Shown here in pieces: positions 1-8,476 of a stretch of 64,000 bases of DNA; position 1 is the first letter of the stretch; each line of letters begins with the position of its first letter. A program made the position numbers and the translations under genes. Below the pieces are notes generated by a model. It had not been told where the DNA came from. It saw only the letters and a list, made by a program, of their open reading frames with translations, and did not search any database. Source of the DNA: Sphingobacterium micropteri (GTDB lineage Bacteria > Bacteroidota > Bacteroidia > Sphingobacteriales > Sphingobacteriaceae); NCBI RefSeq assembly GCF_014692515.1, contig NZ_JACOIK010000009.1:186001-250000 (forward strand). Direction: 5' to 3'.

Positions 1-167
1 CTAAAATAGACGCTGCTGTTTTTGGCGGAATCGGCATTAATTTATCTTACACTTATCAAATCAGTTGTCGATATTTATATGGGCTAAATTCTTTTGTAAA
101 CTCTTCTAGTACGGAATACGATTTTTCAAATAGCGTTTTTCAGTTATCAATGGCCTTTGCTTTTTAG
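1..167 (+). CDS. C-terminal fragment of an outer-membrane beta-barrel protein (partial)
   Basis: The frame starting at base 3 is open to a TAG at 165-167 and gives 54 residues, so the gene begins before the window. The fragment alternates short polar and aromatic stretches (GGIGINLSYTYQ, then SVFQLSMAFAF) and ends in phenylalanine. That is the usual last-strand signature recognised by the BAM machinery in outer-membrane barrels. No domain can be named from this little sequence. A PorT/OmpW-like barrel is only one of several possibilities. Nothing recognisable lies between its stop and the next gene at 284. Confidence 0.6.
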   Translation, partial: KIDAAVFGGIGINLSYTYQISCRYLYGLNSFVNSSSTEYDFSNSVFQLSMAFAF

Positions 168-283
168 ATCATATTCCTGCTTATCTTGTAACGTAGAACA
201 ATGATGCGGAGTTGTTGGATATATTTTAAAATCCAAACTTAGATTGTATATTTGTTTGTTAAGGTTACAAATTCTTGGAAGAT

Positions 284-619
284 ATGCCGTACAAAGAACG
301 TGAAATAAACAAGCTATACTATACCATGGGTGAAGTGACCGCCATGTTTGGTGTAAACGCATCACAAATACGCTTTTATGAGCGGGAGTTTGATATTATA
401 CAACCCAAAAAGAACAAAAAGGGGAATCGCCTTTTCACGCAAGACGACATCGCTAATCTAAAAATTATCTTCAATCTGGTAAAAGATAAGGGATATACAT
501 TGCAGGGAGCAAGAGATTATATCCGCTCCAATAAAAATGAAGTAAAAGAGAACCAGCGGGTTATTGATTCGTTGGAACGATTAAAAAAGTTCTTACTAGA
601 GGTTCGGGACAGCCTGTAA
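284..619 (+). CDS. MerR family transcriptional regulator
   Basis: This is a cytoplasmic DNA-binding protein of 111 residues. A winged helix-turn-helix of MerR type covers about residues 10-80: YYTMGEVTAMFGVNASQIRF is the first helix pair, with RFYEREFDII and GNRLFTQDDI forming the wing. A short C-terminal helix follows for dimerisation. There is no effector domain or cysteine cluster, so the ligand is unknown and metal sensing is not supported. The open frame extends upstream to a TTG at 275, but ATG at 284 is the more natural start. Small one-domain MerR proteins like this are common in Bacteroidota. It is transcribed towards the convergent phosphoesterase gene, 10 bases away. Confidence 0.85.
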   Translation: MPYKEREINKLYYTMGEVTAMFGVNASQIRFYEREFDIIQPKKNKKGNRLFTQDDIANLKIIFNLVKDKGYTLQGARDYIRSNKNEVKENQRVIDSLERLKKFLLEVRDSL

Positions 620-629
620 GTTTTACGAA

Positions 630-1124
630 TTATCGTATGCCCAATTCAATCACTTCTAGGTTTTCTATTTTATCGCCGTTGATATCAAAACGCATCAACG
701 TACGTACCTTATGCCAGCCTTGTTTACCGGCGGCACCAGGGTTAAGGTGCAACAAACTCAGTTTTGGATCAAACTGTACCTTTAGGATATGAGAATGGCC
801 ACAGATAAAAAGTTTTGGCGGATGAAGAACAATTTCCGGCTTTACCTGCACGGCGTATCGCCCCGGATAACCGCCGATATGCGTCATCCATACATCTACC
901 TCTTCGCAATAGAAACGTTGATGCTCTGGGCATACTGCACGTACATCCTTTCCATCAATATTACCCCACACCCCCTTAAAAGGCTTAAAAGCGGCTAGTG
1001 TATCGACGATGGCGACCGATCCAAAATCACCTGCATGCCATATCTCGTCACACGGTTCGAAATATTTAAAAACGGCGTCATCTAAAAGACCGTGGGTATC
1101 CGATATAAGTCCAATCTTTGTCAT
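630..1124 (-). CDS. Metallophosphoesterase, YfcE/MJ0936 type
   Basis: This is a 164-residue calcineurin-like phosphoesterase that hydrolyses phosphomono- or phosphodiesters with two metal ions. The family blocks are in order: SDTHG with D9 and H11, HAGDFG with D33, GNID at 54-57, H82, and GHSH at 109-112. The third block normally reads GN(H/C)D, and isoleucine here is a mild departure seen in the YfcE subgroup. There is no signal peptide, so the protein should be cytoplasmic. The start codon lies one base after the stop of the tRNA methyltransferase gene, so the two are almost certainly co-transcribed. The physiological substrate of this family is generally undefined. Confidence 0.88.
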   Translation of the reverse strand: MTKIGLISDTHGLLDDAVFKYFEPCDEIWHAGDFGSVAIVDTLAAFKPFKGVWGNIDGKDVRAVCPEHQRFYCEEVDVWMTHIGGYPGRYAVQVKPEIVLHPPKLFICGHSHILKVQFDPKLSLLHLNPGAAGKQGWHKVRTLMRFDINGDKIENLEVIELGIR

Positions 1125-1125
1125 G

Positions 1126-1833
1126 TCAGAATGCTAAAAAATAAGGCTTTAATAATGTTTTATAGTCGGTAGAATAAATGCCTCTTTCTGCATAAATATG
1201 AAAAGCCTGTGTTTCCAAGAGTACTTCTTTCTTTCCAATCCCCCATATTTTCCGGATCGGCAATTCCTTCGAAAAAGACGATATGGTTATTTCATCCTGC
1301 ACATACAATTTATAGTCAGCAAGTATAGGCGCAATTTCTTCGTCTGCCAACGCGACCGGAATAATCAGTTTGAATTGCCCGTTGTCTGTTAAGTAACGCG
1401 ATACAAAAGACAACAGTTTTTCAAAAAACAACATGTCCGTATGTTTTGCTAGACGTTTTCGCATATCGGGATTATGAAGTGAATTCGTATAAAACGGTGG
1501 ATTCGATACGATCAAATCATAAGCTAATTCCGGTTGGAGATCAGCAAATGAACCTGAAAACACCTGTAGACGTTCTGCAAAATCTGATTTTTGAAAATTA
1601 ATATTGGCTTGCTGACAAGCATCTTCTTCAATTTCGACAGCATCGATAAGGGTATGCGGATGACTTTGTGCGAGCATCAATGCAATAACACCAGTACCCG
1701 TTCCGACATCCAATATGCGTTTCGCTTCCGGAAAATAGGTGGAGCCCCCCAACAACACACCATCTGTGTTGATTTTCATCGCACAATTGCCTTGATCTAT
1801 CTCAAACTGTTTAAAACGAAAAATTGAACGCAT
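1126..1833 (-). CDS. trmN6: tRNA1(Val) (adenine-37-N6)-methyltransferase (TrmN6/YfiC family)
   Basis: This is an S-adenosylmethionine-dependent Rossmann methyltransferase of 235 residues that, by family, methylates N6 of A37 in tRNA1(Val). DVGTGTG at residues 42-48 is the SAM loop, and NPPFY at 111-115 is the N6-adenine methyltransferase catalytic motif. The opening RFKQF and MKINTDGVLLGG segments are typical of the family. The open frame continues 21 codons upstream to 1896, but that stretch runs through a repeat hairpin at 1855-1877. A -7 promoter box lies four bases before the ATG at 1833, so 1833 is the preferred start and the transcript may be leaderless. The phosphoesterase follows after one base. 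Confidence 0.88.
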   Translation of the reverse strand: MRSIFRFKQFEIDQGNCAMKINTDGVLLGGSTYFPEAKRILDVGTGTGVIALMLAQSHPHTLIDAVEIEEDACQQANINFQKSDFAERLQVFSGSFADLQPELAYDLIVSNPPFYTNSLHNPDMRKRLAKHTDMLFFEKLLSFVSRYLTDNGQFKLIIPVALADEEIAPILADYKLYVQDEITISSFSKELPIRKIWGIGKKEVLLETQAFHIYAERGIYSTDYKTLLKPYFLAF

Positions 1834-1837
1834 ATTG

Positions 1838-1845
1838 CAAAGGTA
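1838..1845 (-). promoter_or_regulatory. -7 promoter box of trmN6
   Basis: The minus strand reads TACCTTTG, an exact match to the Bacteroidota -7 consensus TAnnTTTG. Only four bases separate it from the trmN6 ATG, implying a leaderless or nearly leaderless mRNA. No TTTG -33 box is visible at the usual distance; that position falls in the poly-T/poly-A hairpin of repeat copy A. Confidence 0.5.
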
Positions 1846-1854
1846 ATTTTTTAA

Positions 1855-2130
1855 CTTCTTTTTCCCGTAAAAAGAAGCAAAACCTCGTCGCTTCAAATCT
1901 TTGAGGAAAGGGATCGTACTAAGGATGGGGTTCTACAACCTCAAAAATTTGCATGCGACATTCAAGGTTAAGAATGGGACAATGCATTAATGTACAAACC
2001 TTCCCTTAACTTTAAAATGTCGCATCCGAATGTTTTACAACTGTACAAACTAATTCTTAATACTATCCCAAATGTAAAACATTCGAAGCGACGATTTTTT
2101 TTGTTTCTTTTTTTGAGGTAAAAAAAGAAA
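1855..2130. repeat. Intergenic multi-hairpin repeat element, copy A (most complete)
   Basis: This is one of four related intergenic elements in the window. From left to right it has an end hairpin CTTCTTTTT/AAAAAGAAG (1855-1863/1869-1877), hairpin unit L (1887-1905 with 1940-1959), and a centre bounded by GTTAAG (1967-1972) and CTTAAC (2005-2010). Then come hairpin unit R (2019-2038 with 2074-2092) and an end hairpin TTTCTTTTTTT/AAAAAAAGAAA (2104-2114/2120-2130). Unit R is an inverted copy of unit L, including its loop. The element separates the divergent genes trmN6 and the barrel protein at 2173. No open frame or transposase is inside. It could be a MITE-like mobile element or a structured RNA, and I do not recognise the family. 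Confidence 0.8.
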
Positions 2131-2172
2131 AATAAAGAAATTTCCGTACTTTGGTTGGTGATTCATGGAGCC

Positions 2173-3336
2173 ATGGCTAAATTTTTAACATTTCTTCTGT
2201 TTATACAGCTTGCTTCCCTTCCTATGCATAGTTATGGGGAAGAACACCAGATATCTAGAAGATGGCAAGATTGCGAACAGGTAACGAAAGTAGCCTTGGA
2301 TAAACTAGTTGACATTTTTCGCAAGAATAATTTTGAACAACTGGAAACCGTCTTAAACACTATACAAAGCGTATGTGGCGAAAATGAGTTTACACAGCGT
2401 CTTCGCATCCTCCGCGCATTGATGGAGAAAAAAACTACCGGCGATGTCATCGCGGATTATTTAGCAAAAAATTATCAAGAGATATTGGTCATGCGCTGGG
2501 ATTATTCTGTAGAAGAAAAGTATGTGGAAATCTACCAGAACAACAAAGCAGATTTTGATTTTGTTCCCTTAAGACACCCTATTGATGCGCTTATTAAAAT
2601 GAAAGCATTAGCGCTTTTAAACTCCCCTTCTTATAATTTGACCGAACAAGAAGAGAAAATTGCGCTGCTGTTTGCCGACGATATTAATGCGTTTTATGAC
2701 CTTCATGGCGGGATCTCTCCGTCGGTAGTGCCGCGTGAGGAGAAACCAAGAGTTGGATCTCCCGATAAATATCGACACGGTGTGAGTATTTATGCTGGCG
2801 CTGAAGTTCCATTAACAGGGTCCAATCCCGTATTTAAAACAAGCCCCACTCTCGGTGTTTTATTTTCTTCTAGACTCTCCAATCCCTTTTTGTTTGAAGC
2901 GGGGTTAAAGGTCCGAATCAACACAAGCCATGACAGGGAGGTGGAATATAGGCTATATGACGACGTAGAAATCATCAGATCAACTGCGAGTCTGGGTATT
3001 GGCGGGACAGTCGGGTACAAGATTTTTGACAATGATAAATTTATTATCGCTCCTAAAGCTGGATTATTCTGGGAACTAGCAACCACCGGGTTGTCAGAAG
3101 TCAACGAAAGCTATTACGATGATGGTTATGACTATTACGAAACGGAGAATGTTCGCTATTTCTATATCAATACGATGCGGAGTACCCTGGCACTGTCCGC
3201 TATGCGCCATCTATCGGGAAAAACCTATGTTGGACTAGAAGCTGCTTATCATTACGTCCCCTATAACTGGGATAGCAATCTTCTAACGTCAGTCCAACCA
3301 AATTACGGAAGCTTACAACTGTTTTTTAGGTTTTAA
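2173..3336 (+). CDS. Secreted outer-membrane beta-barrel protein with helical N-terminal half
   Basis: I do not recognise a specific family. From the ATG at 2173 the product has 387 residues and opens with a signal peptide, MAKFLTFLLFIQLASLPMHS. Residues about 25-190 are helix-rich and charged, without transmembrane segments, and probably periplasmic. From about residue 205 alternating strands appear (SIYAGAEVPLTG, LGVLFSSRL, FLFEAGLKVRI). The chain ends with SLQLFFRF, a barrel-terminating aromatic signature. An upstream in-frame TTG at 2155 would precede the signal peptide and is less likely. The gene stands alone between repeat copies A and B, which flank it on both sides. Function is unknown. 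Confidence 0.6.
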   Translation: MAKFLTFLLFIQLASLPMHSYGEEHQISRRWQDCEQVTKVALDKLVDIFRKNNFEQLETVLNTIQSVCGENEFTQRLRILRALMEKKTTGDVIADYLAKNYQEILVMRWDYSVEEKYVEIYQNNKADFDFVPLRHPIDALIKMKALALLNSPSYNLTEQEEKIALLFADDINAFYDLHGGISPSVVPREEKPRVGSPDKYRHGVSIYAGAEVPLTGSNPVFKTSPTLGVLFSSRLSNPFLFEAGLKVRINTSHDREVEYRLYDDVEIIRSTASLGIGGTVGYKIFDNDKFIIAPKAGLFWELATTGLSEVNESYYDDGYDYYETENVRYFYINTMRSTLALSAMRHLSGKTYVGLEAAYHYVPYNWDSNLLTSVQPNYGSLQLFFRF

Positions 3337-3344
3337 TAAGATTT

Positions 3345-3650
3345 TTCTTTTACTTTTTTTCCGCAAAAAATTAAACAAAACGGAGCGAAGCGAGCTCATG
3401 GATACCAAAATAAACACAAATCCATAAAACTCGTCGTTTTGGCTATTTGAGAGGATTTGTAATGCAAAAGGAATATTTCTACAAACCTAAAAAAGTTAAG
3501 GGTGGGACAATACACTGCATGAACCCCTCTTAACCTGGAATGTCGCATCCGGATGTTTTACAACTGTAGAAATTCATCCTTAGTACTACCCACAATGTAA
3601 AACATCCGAAGCGACGCTTTTTTGCATAACTTTTTTCTAAAAAAAGTTAT
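3345..3650. repeat. Intergenic multi-hairpin repeat element, copy B
   Basis: This is the second copy, between the convergent barrel gene and mutS. The right half is well preserved: a centre GTTAAG (3495-3500)/CTTAAC (3529-3534), unit R (3542-3561 with 3597-3615), and an end hairpin ATAACTTTTTT/AAAAAAGTTAT (3626-3636/3640-3650). Compared with copy A, the R stem carries GG opposite CC where A has GA opposite TC, a compensatory change that keeps pairing. Unit L has decayed: its left arm starts near 3431 but the right arm is not clear. An extra hairpin, from GAGCTCATGGAT near 3390 to ATCCATAAAACTCG near 3420-3433, is shared with copy C. Confidence 0.72.
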
Positions 3651-3658
3651 ACTATCAA

Positions 3659-6265
3659 TCAATTCTTTAATAACCGCTGTATCTCATCCAGCTTCATAAG
3701 CGCTTCCACCGGTGTCAGCGTATTTACGTCCAGATTATTCAACATATCCCTTATCTTTTCCAAAACAGGGTCATCGATGGCAAACATCTGTAACTGATAG
3801 GCTTGCTTTTGTATCTTGCGCATACTATCTTTAATCTGCTCTCCTCCTGTACGTTCTTGCTCCAACCGTTTCAAAATTTCATTGGCGCGTCCGATTAACT
3901 TGGGGGGCATCCCTGCTAATTTCGCTACATGGATACCAAAGCTATGTTCTGACCCACCGGGAATTAATTTTCGCAAAAAAATCACCTTATTATTCATCTC
4001 TTTGACCGTCACATTGAAGTTTTTGATACGTGACATGGAATTCGTAAGTTCATTAAGCTCATGATAGTGTGTCGCAAAGAGGGTTTTAGCACGGGCAGCA
4101 GGATGGTTATGTAGGAATTCTGCGATAGCCCATGCGATGGATATCCCGTCATAAGTACTTGTTCCTCGTCCGATTTCATCCAATAATATCAACGACCTGT
4201 CAGACAAGTTATTCATAATACTGGCGGTTTCATTCATTTCCACCATAAACGTTGATTCTCCCGAGGAAAGATTATCCGAAGCACCCACCCGGGTAAAAAT
4301 TTTATCTACTAAACCAATAGACGCCTCTTTTGCCGGCACAAAACATCCTATCTGAGCCATCAATACAATTAAGCCTGTCTGGCGCAACAACGCCGATTTA
4401 CCGGCCATGTTGGGTCCAGTGATAATAATGATCTGTTGGGTTTCGGGGTCTAATAAGGTATCATTTGTGATATAATCTTCGCCTATTGGCAGATGTTTTT
4501 CAATAACGGGATGTCTCCCCCCCTTGATATCGAGCACTTTCCCTTCATGAAGGTGTGGTTTGACATAATAGTTCTTCTCCGCGATCAATGCAAAGTTCAG
4601 CAGTACATCCAGCTTAGCTATCAATTGTGCATTCAGCTGAATGGGTTTGATATAGGCGGCAATATCAAGTAAAAGCTCGGCGTAGATACGATTCTCAATA
4701 GCTTGTATTTTTTCCTCCGCACCCAATATCTGCTCTTCATACTCTTTCAACTCTTCTGTGATGTAACGTTCCGCATTTACCAAGGTTTGCTTCCGAACCC
4801 AAGATGTCGGCACTTTATCCTTATGCGTATTTGTCACCTCTAAATAATAGCCAAAAACATTGTTGAAAGCGATTTTCAAAGAAGGTATACCCGTAGCCTC
4901 CGATTCTCGACGCTGAATTTCTAATAAATAATCTTTTCCGCCGAAAGCTACTTTACGTAACTTATCCAATTCCTCATCCACACCGTTTGCAATTACATTC
5001 CCCTTATTAAGTGCTACCGGAGGTTCTGCTTGGAGGGTCCGCTCCATTTTGTCGCGGATGATCTGGCATACGTTCAACTGCTCTGAAATGACACGCAATG
5101 CTTCGGACGCTTCTTGATTAGTCAACCCTTTCAGTTTTTCTACGACATATAGGGCCCGCTTCAACTGTGTAATTTCGCGAGGATTTGCTTTTTGAAGGCC
5201 AATTTTAGAAATTAAACGTTCTAAATCGCCAATCTGCTTGATTTCCCTTATCAGCTCGTCCCGTAGTTCGCGGTTATTATAAAAATATTCCACCACGTTC
5301 AGTCGCTCATGTATAGACTTCAAGTCCTTCAGCGGCATCACCATCCAACGTTTTAACAGCCGTGCGCCCATAGGTGAAGCGGTTTCATCAAGTATATCGA
5401 CTAACGTCGCCGCATTTTCATTTGCGGAGCCAATAAGTTCTAAATTACGTATGGTAAAGCGATCCAGCCACATATAGTGGTCTTCCTCTATACGGGAAAT
5501 ATTCGATATATGTTGCAGATTACGGTGTTCTGTTTCATTGAGATAATGCAGGGCAACACCTGCAGATAAGGTGCTTAAAGGCATTCGCTCAATACCAAAA
5601 CCCTTCATGGATTTAACTTCAAAGTGCTTCAATAGCGTCTCCGTAGCGTAATCTCCCGTATAAGGCCATTCATCTAATGTATAGGTATAGTACTGGCCAC
5701 CAAACTGCTCTACAAAATCTTTATATTGTTTTTTGGGCAAGATAATCTCCGTCGGTTTAAAACCCTGTAAAAGTTTATCTATATAGCTCGCACTTCCTTG
5801 TGCTACCAAAAATTCCCCGGTAGATATATCGAGAAAAGCCACACCATATTGACCTCTTTCATTAAAAATCGATGCCAAATAATTATTAGCTTTCTGCTGG
5901 ACAATGTTGTCGTTATAGGAGACCCCCGGTGTTACAAGTTCCGTGACACCACGTTTAACAATAGTTTTAGTTTGTTTGGGATCTTCCAACTGATCACAGA
6001 TAGCAACACGTTGTCCTGCCCGCACCAATTTGGGTAAATAGGTTTCCAAAGAATGATGTGGAAAACCGGCAAGTGCTGTTTCCGATTCGGTTCCATTTCC
6101 CCGCTTAGTCAATACAATCCCCAAGATCCCGGCTGCTTTAACAGCGTCGTCTCCAAAAGTTTCGTAAAAATCGCCTACTCTAAACAGCAATAACGCACCC
6201 GGATATTTCGCCTTGATCGTGTTATATTGCTGCATTAAAGGTGTTTGCTTCTTCGCCTTTGCCAA
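3659..6265 (-). CDS. mutS: DNA mismatch repair protein MutS
   Basis: This is an 868-residue mismatch recognition ATPase that binds mispairs and small loops as a dimer and recruits MutL. The N-terminal mismatch-binding domain opens with [20 protein letters not shown] and carries the F-x-E wedge as [10 protein letters not shown], where Phe stacks on the mispair. The connector, lever and clamp domains follow. The C-terminal ABC ATPase has Walker A GPNMAGKS near residues 616-623, then STFMVEMNE, the Walker B stretch [13 protein letters not shown] and [10 protein letters not shown]. Length and domain order are complete and typical of MutS1. It is transcribed alone, divergent from mtgA, and its 3' end faces repeat copy B. 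Confidence 0.97.
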   Translation of the reverse strand: MAKAKKQTPLMQQYNTIKAKYPGALLLFRVGDFYETFGDDAVKAAGILGIVLTKRGNGTESETALAGFPHHSLETYLPKLVRAGQRVAICDQLEDPKQTKTIVKRGVTELVTPGVSYNDNIVQQKANNYLASIFNERGQYGVAFLDISTGEFLVAQGSASYIDKLLQGFKPTEIILPKKQYKDFVEQFGGQYYTYTLDEWPYTGDYATETLLKHFEVKSMKGFGIERMPLSTLSAGVALHYLNETEHRNLQHISNISRIEEDHYMWLDRFTIRNLELIGSANENAATLVDILDETASPMGARLLKRWMVMPLKDLKSIHERLNVVEYFYNNRELRDELIREIKQIGDLERLISKIGLQKANPREITQLKRALYVVEKLKGLTNQEASEALRVISEQLNVCQIIRDKMERTLQAEPPVALNKGNVIANGVDEELDKLRKVAFGGKDYLLEIQRRESEATGIPSLKIAFNNVFGYYLEVTNTHKDKVPTSWVRKQTLVNAERYITEELKEYEEQILGAEEKIQAIENRIYAELLLDIAAYIKPIQLNAQLIAKLDVLLNFALIAEKNYYVKPHLHEGKVLDIKGGRHPVIEKHLPIGEDYITNDTLLDPETQQIIIITGPNMAGKSALLRQTGLIVLMAQIGCFVPAKEASIGLVDKIFTRVGASDNLSSGESTFMVEMNETASIMNNLSDRSLILLDEIGRGTSTYDGISIAWAIAEFLHNHPAARAKTLFATHYHELNELTNSMSRIKNFNVTVKEMNNKVIFLRKLIPGGSEHSFGIHVAKLAGMPPKLIGRANEILKRLEQERTGGEQIKDSMRKIQKQAYQLQMFAIDDPVLEKIRDMLNNLDVNTLTPVEALMKLDEIQRLLKN

Positions 6266-6349
6266 TGGTTTTATGATTTTTAATGAACCGTAAAAATAAG
6301 GGAAATGATGTGATTTGGCAAGGTGAATGATATTTTGAAAAAAATCTTC

Positions 6350-6357
6350 TAGTTTTG
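6350..6357 (+). promoter_or_regulatory. -7 promoter box of mtgA
   Basis: TAGTTTTG matches TAnnTTTG and lies 19 bases before the mtgA ATG. TTTG motifs at 6314-6317 and 6334-6337 are not at the ideal spacing for a -33 box, so only the -7 element is supported. Confidence 0.35.
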
Positions 6358-6376
6358 CTTATCGAACCAGAAAAAA

Positions 6377-7111
6377 ATGGCAATCAAACGGTCATCAACG
6401 AAAAAAAACACGAGGAAAAAAGCACCCCGTAAGACGTGGCGCACAGCGGTCAAAAAATGGTCGATGCGTCTTATCATTGGCTTTTTCGGGCTTACTATTA
6501 CTTGGGTATTACTACTTACCTTCATCAATCCTCCCCTCACCTATCTTCAGGTCAAAAGGGCATTTGAACGAAAAGCTGTTGGGAAAGAATGGAAAATAGA
6601 TAAAAAATGGTTGTCCTATGACGATATGTCTGACAATCTCAAGCTTGCAGCCATCGCAGGAGAGGATGCCTATTTCTTAACACATAGCGGATTTGATACC
6701 AAAGCCATCGAGAAAGCCATGGAAAGAAACAAAGCCGGAAAATCGTTACGGGGAGGCAGTACCATCAGCCAACAAGTGGCTAAAAATGTTTTTCTCTGGC
6801 CGCAACGTTCGTGGTTACGAAAGGGACTGGAGGCGTATTTCACGGTGTTAATCGAAGCGTTTTGGAGTAAGAAACGTATTCTGGAGGTATACTTAAATGT
6901 CATCGAAATGGGACAAGGGGTATATGGAGCTGAAGCGGCAGCACATTACTACTTTCACAAATCTGCTAAAAGCTTAACCAGAAAAGAAGCTGCACTTATT
7001 ATCGCTATTCTACCAAGTCCTCAAAAGTGGGATGCCAAACGCCCGTCAGCTTACATTAACCGACGGGCGAATAGTATTGTACGATATATGGGGCATTATC
7101 GTATTCCGTGA
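6377..7111 (+). CDS. mtgA: Monofunctional biosynthetic peptidoglycan transglycosylase
   Basis: This 244-residue GT51 enzyme polymerises lipid II into glycan strands at the periplasmic face of the inner membrane. A very basic cytoplasmic tail (residues 1-28) precedes one transmembrane helix at about 31-50. The catalytic domain follows: AGEDAYFLTHSGFD with catalytic E96, RGGSTISQQVAKNVFL at about 126-140, and KRILEVYLNVIEMGQGVYG with E170 and N174. There is no transpeptidase domain, and the length fits MtgA rather than a bifunctional class A PBP. The gene is divergent from mutS and converges with PUL 1, ending 22 bases from it. Confidence 0.93.
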   Translation: MAIKRSSTKKNTRKKAPRKTWRTAVKKWSMRLIIGFFGLTITWVLLLTFINPPLTYLQVKRAFERKAVGKEWKIDKKWLSYDDMSDNLKLAAIAGEDAYFLTHSGFDTKAIEKAMERNKAGKSLRGGSTISQQVAKNVFLWPQRSWLRKGLEAYFTVLIEAFWSKKRILEVYLNVIEMGQGVYGAEAAAHYYFHKSAKSLTRKEAALIIAILPSPQKWDAKRPSAYINRRANSIVRYMGHYRIP

Positions 7112-7132
7112 CAACGATAATCACCTGTACCT

Positions 7133-8476
7133 TTAACGTTTCCCGAAAGAAACTATCCCATTATCATTTCCTCCTGTTAAATCGACCGTAAGTACATACG
7201 TGGCGCCTTCCTCCAATGTCACACCATCAGCAAGCCCGATATTCCAGCTACTGGTTAGTTTTATCAGGCTTTCCGAGCCTGCTGCTAAAGTCAGACTGCT
7301 GAACTCTCCACCCCAGCCGTTCTGGAAGAAAAATTTAAAATCTAAATAATCTGTGCGAAAACGTTGTCCGAGCGATGAACCCTGCTCCGGTCCGGCAATA
7401 CCGGTAAATTGATACTTTTTAGATGAAATTTCAGATACACCATATGCCGCTCCGGGATTCCAGCCGAATTGCGAATCCAATGAAGGAGAACCTATGCCCC
7501 AGCCCATCAGCCAAAGCGCACCGTGTCCATCATCGCCGAGCGTCGCTTCATTTTCGCCTTCCCTGCGGGTAACAGCAAAAGATTTCGATTCTGTATCAGC
7601 AACCACACGATATTCCCCGCTCATGGGCAAAAACGTCAAGCTGCCATCGGTTCCTTTTGCAAAATAATCCGGATCAACCCACCATTCGGCCAGTTCCACA
7701 CCAGTAACTTGAACGGTTTGCCCTTGCGTCAACGTCTTTTGCACATAATAACTATTCGCATCCAGCGCAATCATATCCTCACCATCAAACGTCATTTCTA
7801 CCAAAGGTCCATGTTCATAAGTCAAGACATTGAATGTCACCTCATATCCCGTTTCCGTACCAGAAAAACTGATTAGATCGGAGGTTTCACCTATGATTAT
7901 TTGATTGTCGACCGATTTTCCGAAAATAAGCTCATTACCATTTTCACCTACTTTTGGCGATTTTATACGTGCGCGGAGTGCTTGCGGAAAATTACCGGTT
8001 ACGCTGTAATGATACAGGGATTCTTTCTCCATCCGATACTCCTCTCCATCCGAATCCACTAAGGTCAAGTAGGGAAAGTCCGGACGAGAAAGTGCCAAGT
8101 CCTTCTGTTGCTCGTCTTTCACCATCCCGACATTTTCCAGCACAAATTTCAGTTGTGCCGTTCCATCCGGAATATTTTCCAAGAATGGCGCATAAATTTT
8201 ACCCCTGTAATTACCGTATTCCTTGGTACGGATAACCGTTTCTGAAACCAGATCACCACTAAAATACAATTGCGCTTTTAGTGTGGATAAGGCCTTTCCA
8301 TCGTCTGATACATGCACGTTGAAAGGGATACTATCGCCAAAAAAGGCGGCTGTAGGCACTTCATTCAATGCCATAACGGGGTTTCCGCCGCCAAGCGGGT
8401 ACTCATAATCCTCTTTACAGGCTGCCACCGCAACCAAGCAGAAGACAAAGCCTATATATTTCGTTATCTTGTTCAT
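7133..8476 (-). CDS. SusE/SusF-like surface lipoprotein of PUL 1 (DUF5125-type)
   Basis: This lipoprotein of about 447 residues follows the GH30 gene and is probably a surface glycan-binding protein. A hydrophobic leader ends in the lipobox VAVAAC, giving a lipidated cysteine at residue 20. The N-terminal part resembles an Ig-like module (PTAAFFGDSIPFNVHVSDDG). The C-terminal half has SusE-like modules, including WLMGWGIGSPSL and FGWNPGAAYGVSEI, which recall starch-binding SusE/F repeats. The start at 8476 shares its A with the stop codon of the GH30 gene (TAATG), indicating translational coupling; an upstream ATG at 8485 is possible but less likely. It is last in the leftward PUL 1 operon. 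Exact domain names should be confirmed by profile search. Confidence 0.68.
   Translation of the reverse strand: MNKITKYIGFVFCLVAVAACKEDYEYPLGGGNPVMALNEVPTAAFFGDSIPFNVHVSDDGKALSTLKAQLYFSGDLVSETVIRTKEYGNYRGKIYAPFLENIPDGTAQLKFVLENVGMVKDEQQKDLALSRPDFPYLTLVDSDGEEYRMEKESLYHYSVTGNFPQALRARIKSPKVGENGNELIFGKSVDNQIIIGETSDLISFSGTETGYEVTFNVLTYEHGPLVEMTFDGEDMIALDANSYYVQKTLTQGQTVQVTGVELAEWWVDPDYFAKGTDGSLTFLPMSGEYRVVADTESKSFAVTRREGENEATLGDDGHGALWLMGWGIGSPSLDSQFGWNPGAAYGVSEISSKKYQFTGIAGPEQGSSLGQRFRTDYLDFKFFFQNGWGGEFSSLTLAAGSESLIKLTSSWNIGLADGVTLEEGATYVLTVDLTGGNDNGIVSFGKR

Noticed and set aside
1834..1896. N-terminal extension of the tRNA methyltransferase
   Set aside because: It is translated repeat hairpin sequence (copy A) and lies upstream of the -7 box at 1838-1845.
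1855..2130. Classical insertion sequence or retron at the repeat elements
   Set aside because: No transposase or reverse transcriptase frame is inside or next to any copy, and no obvious target-site duplications were found by eye.
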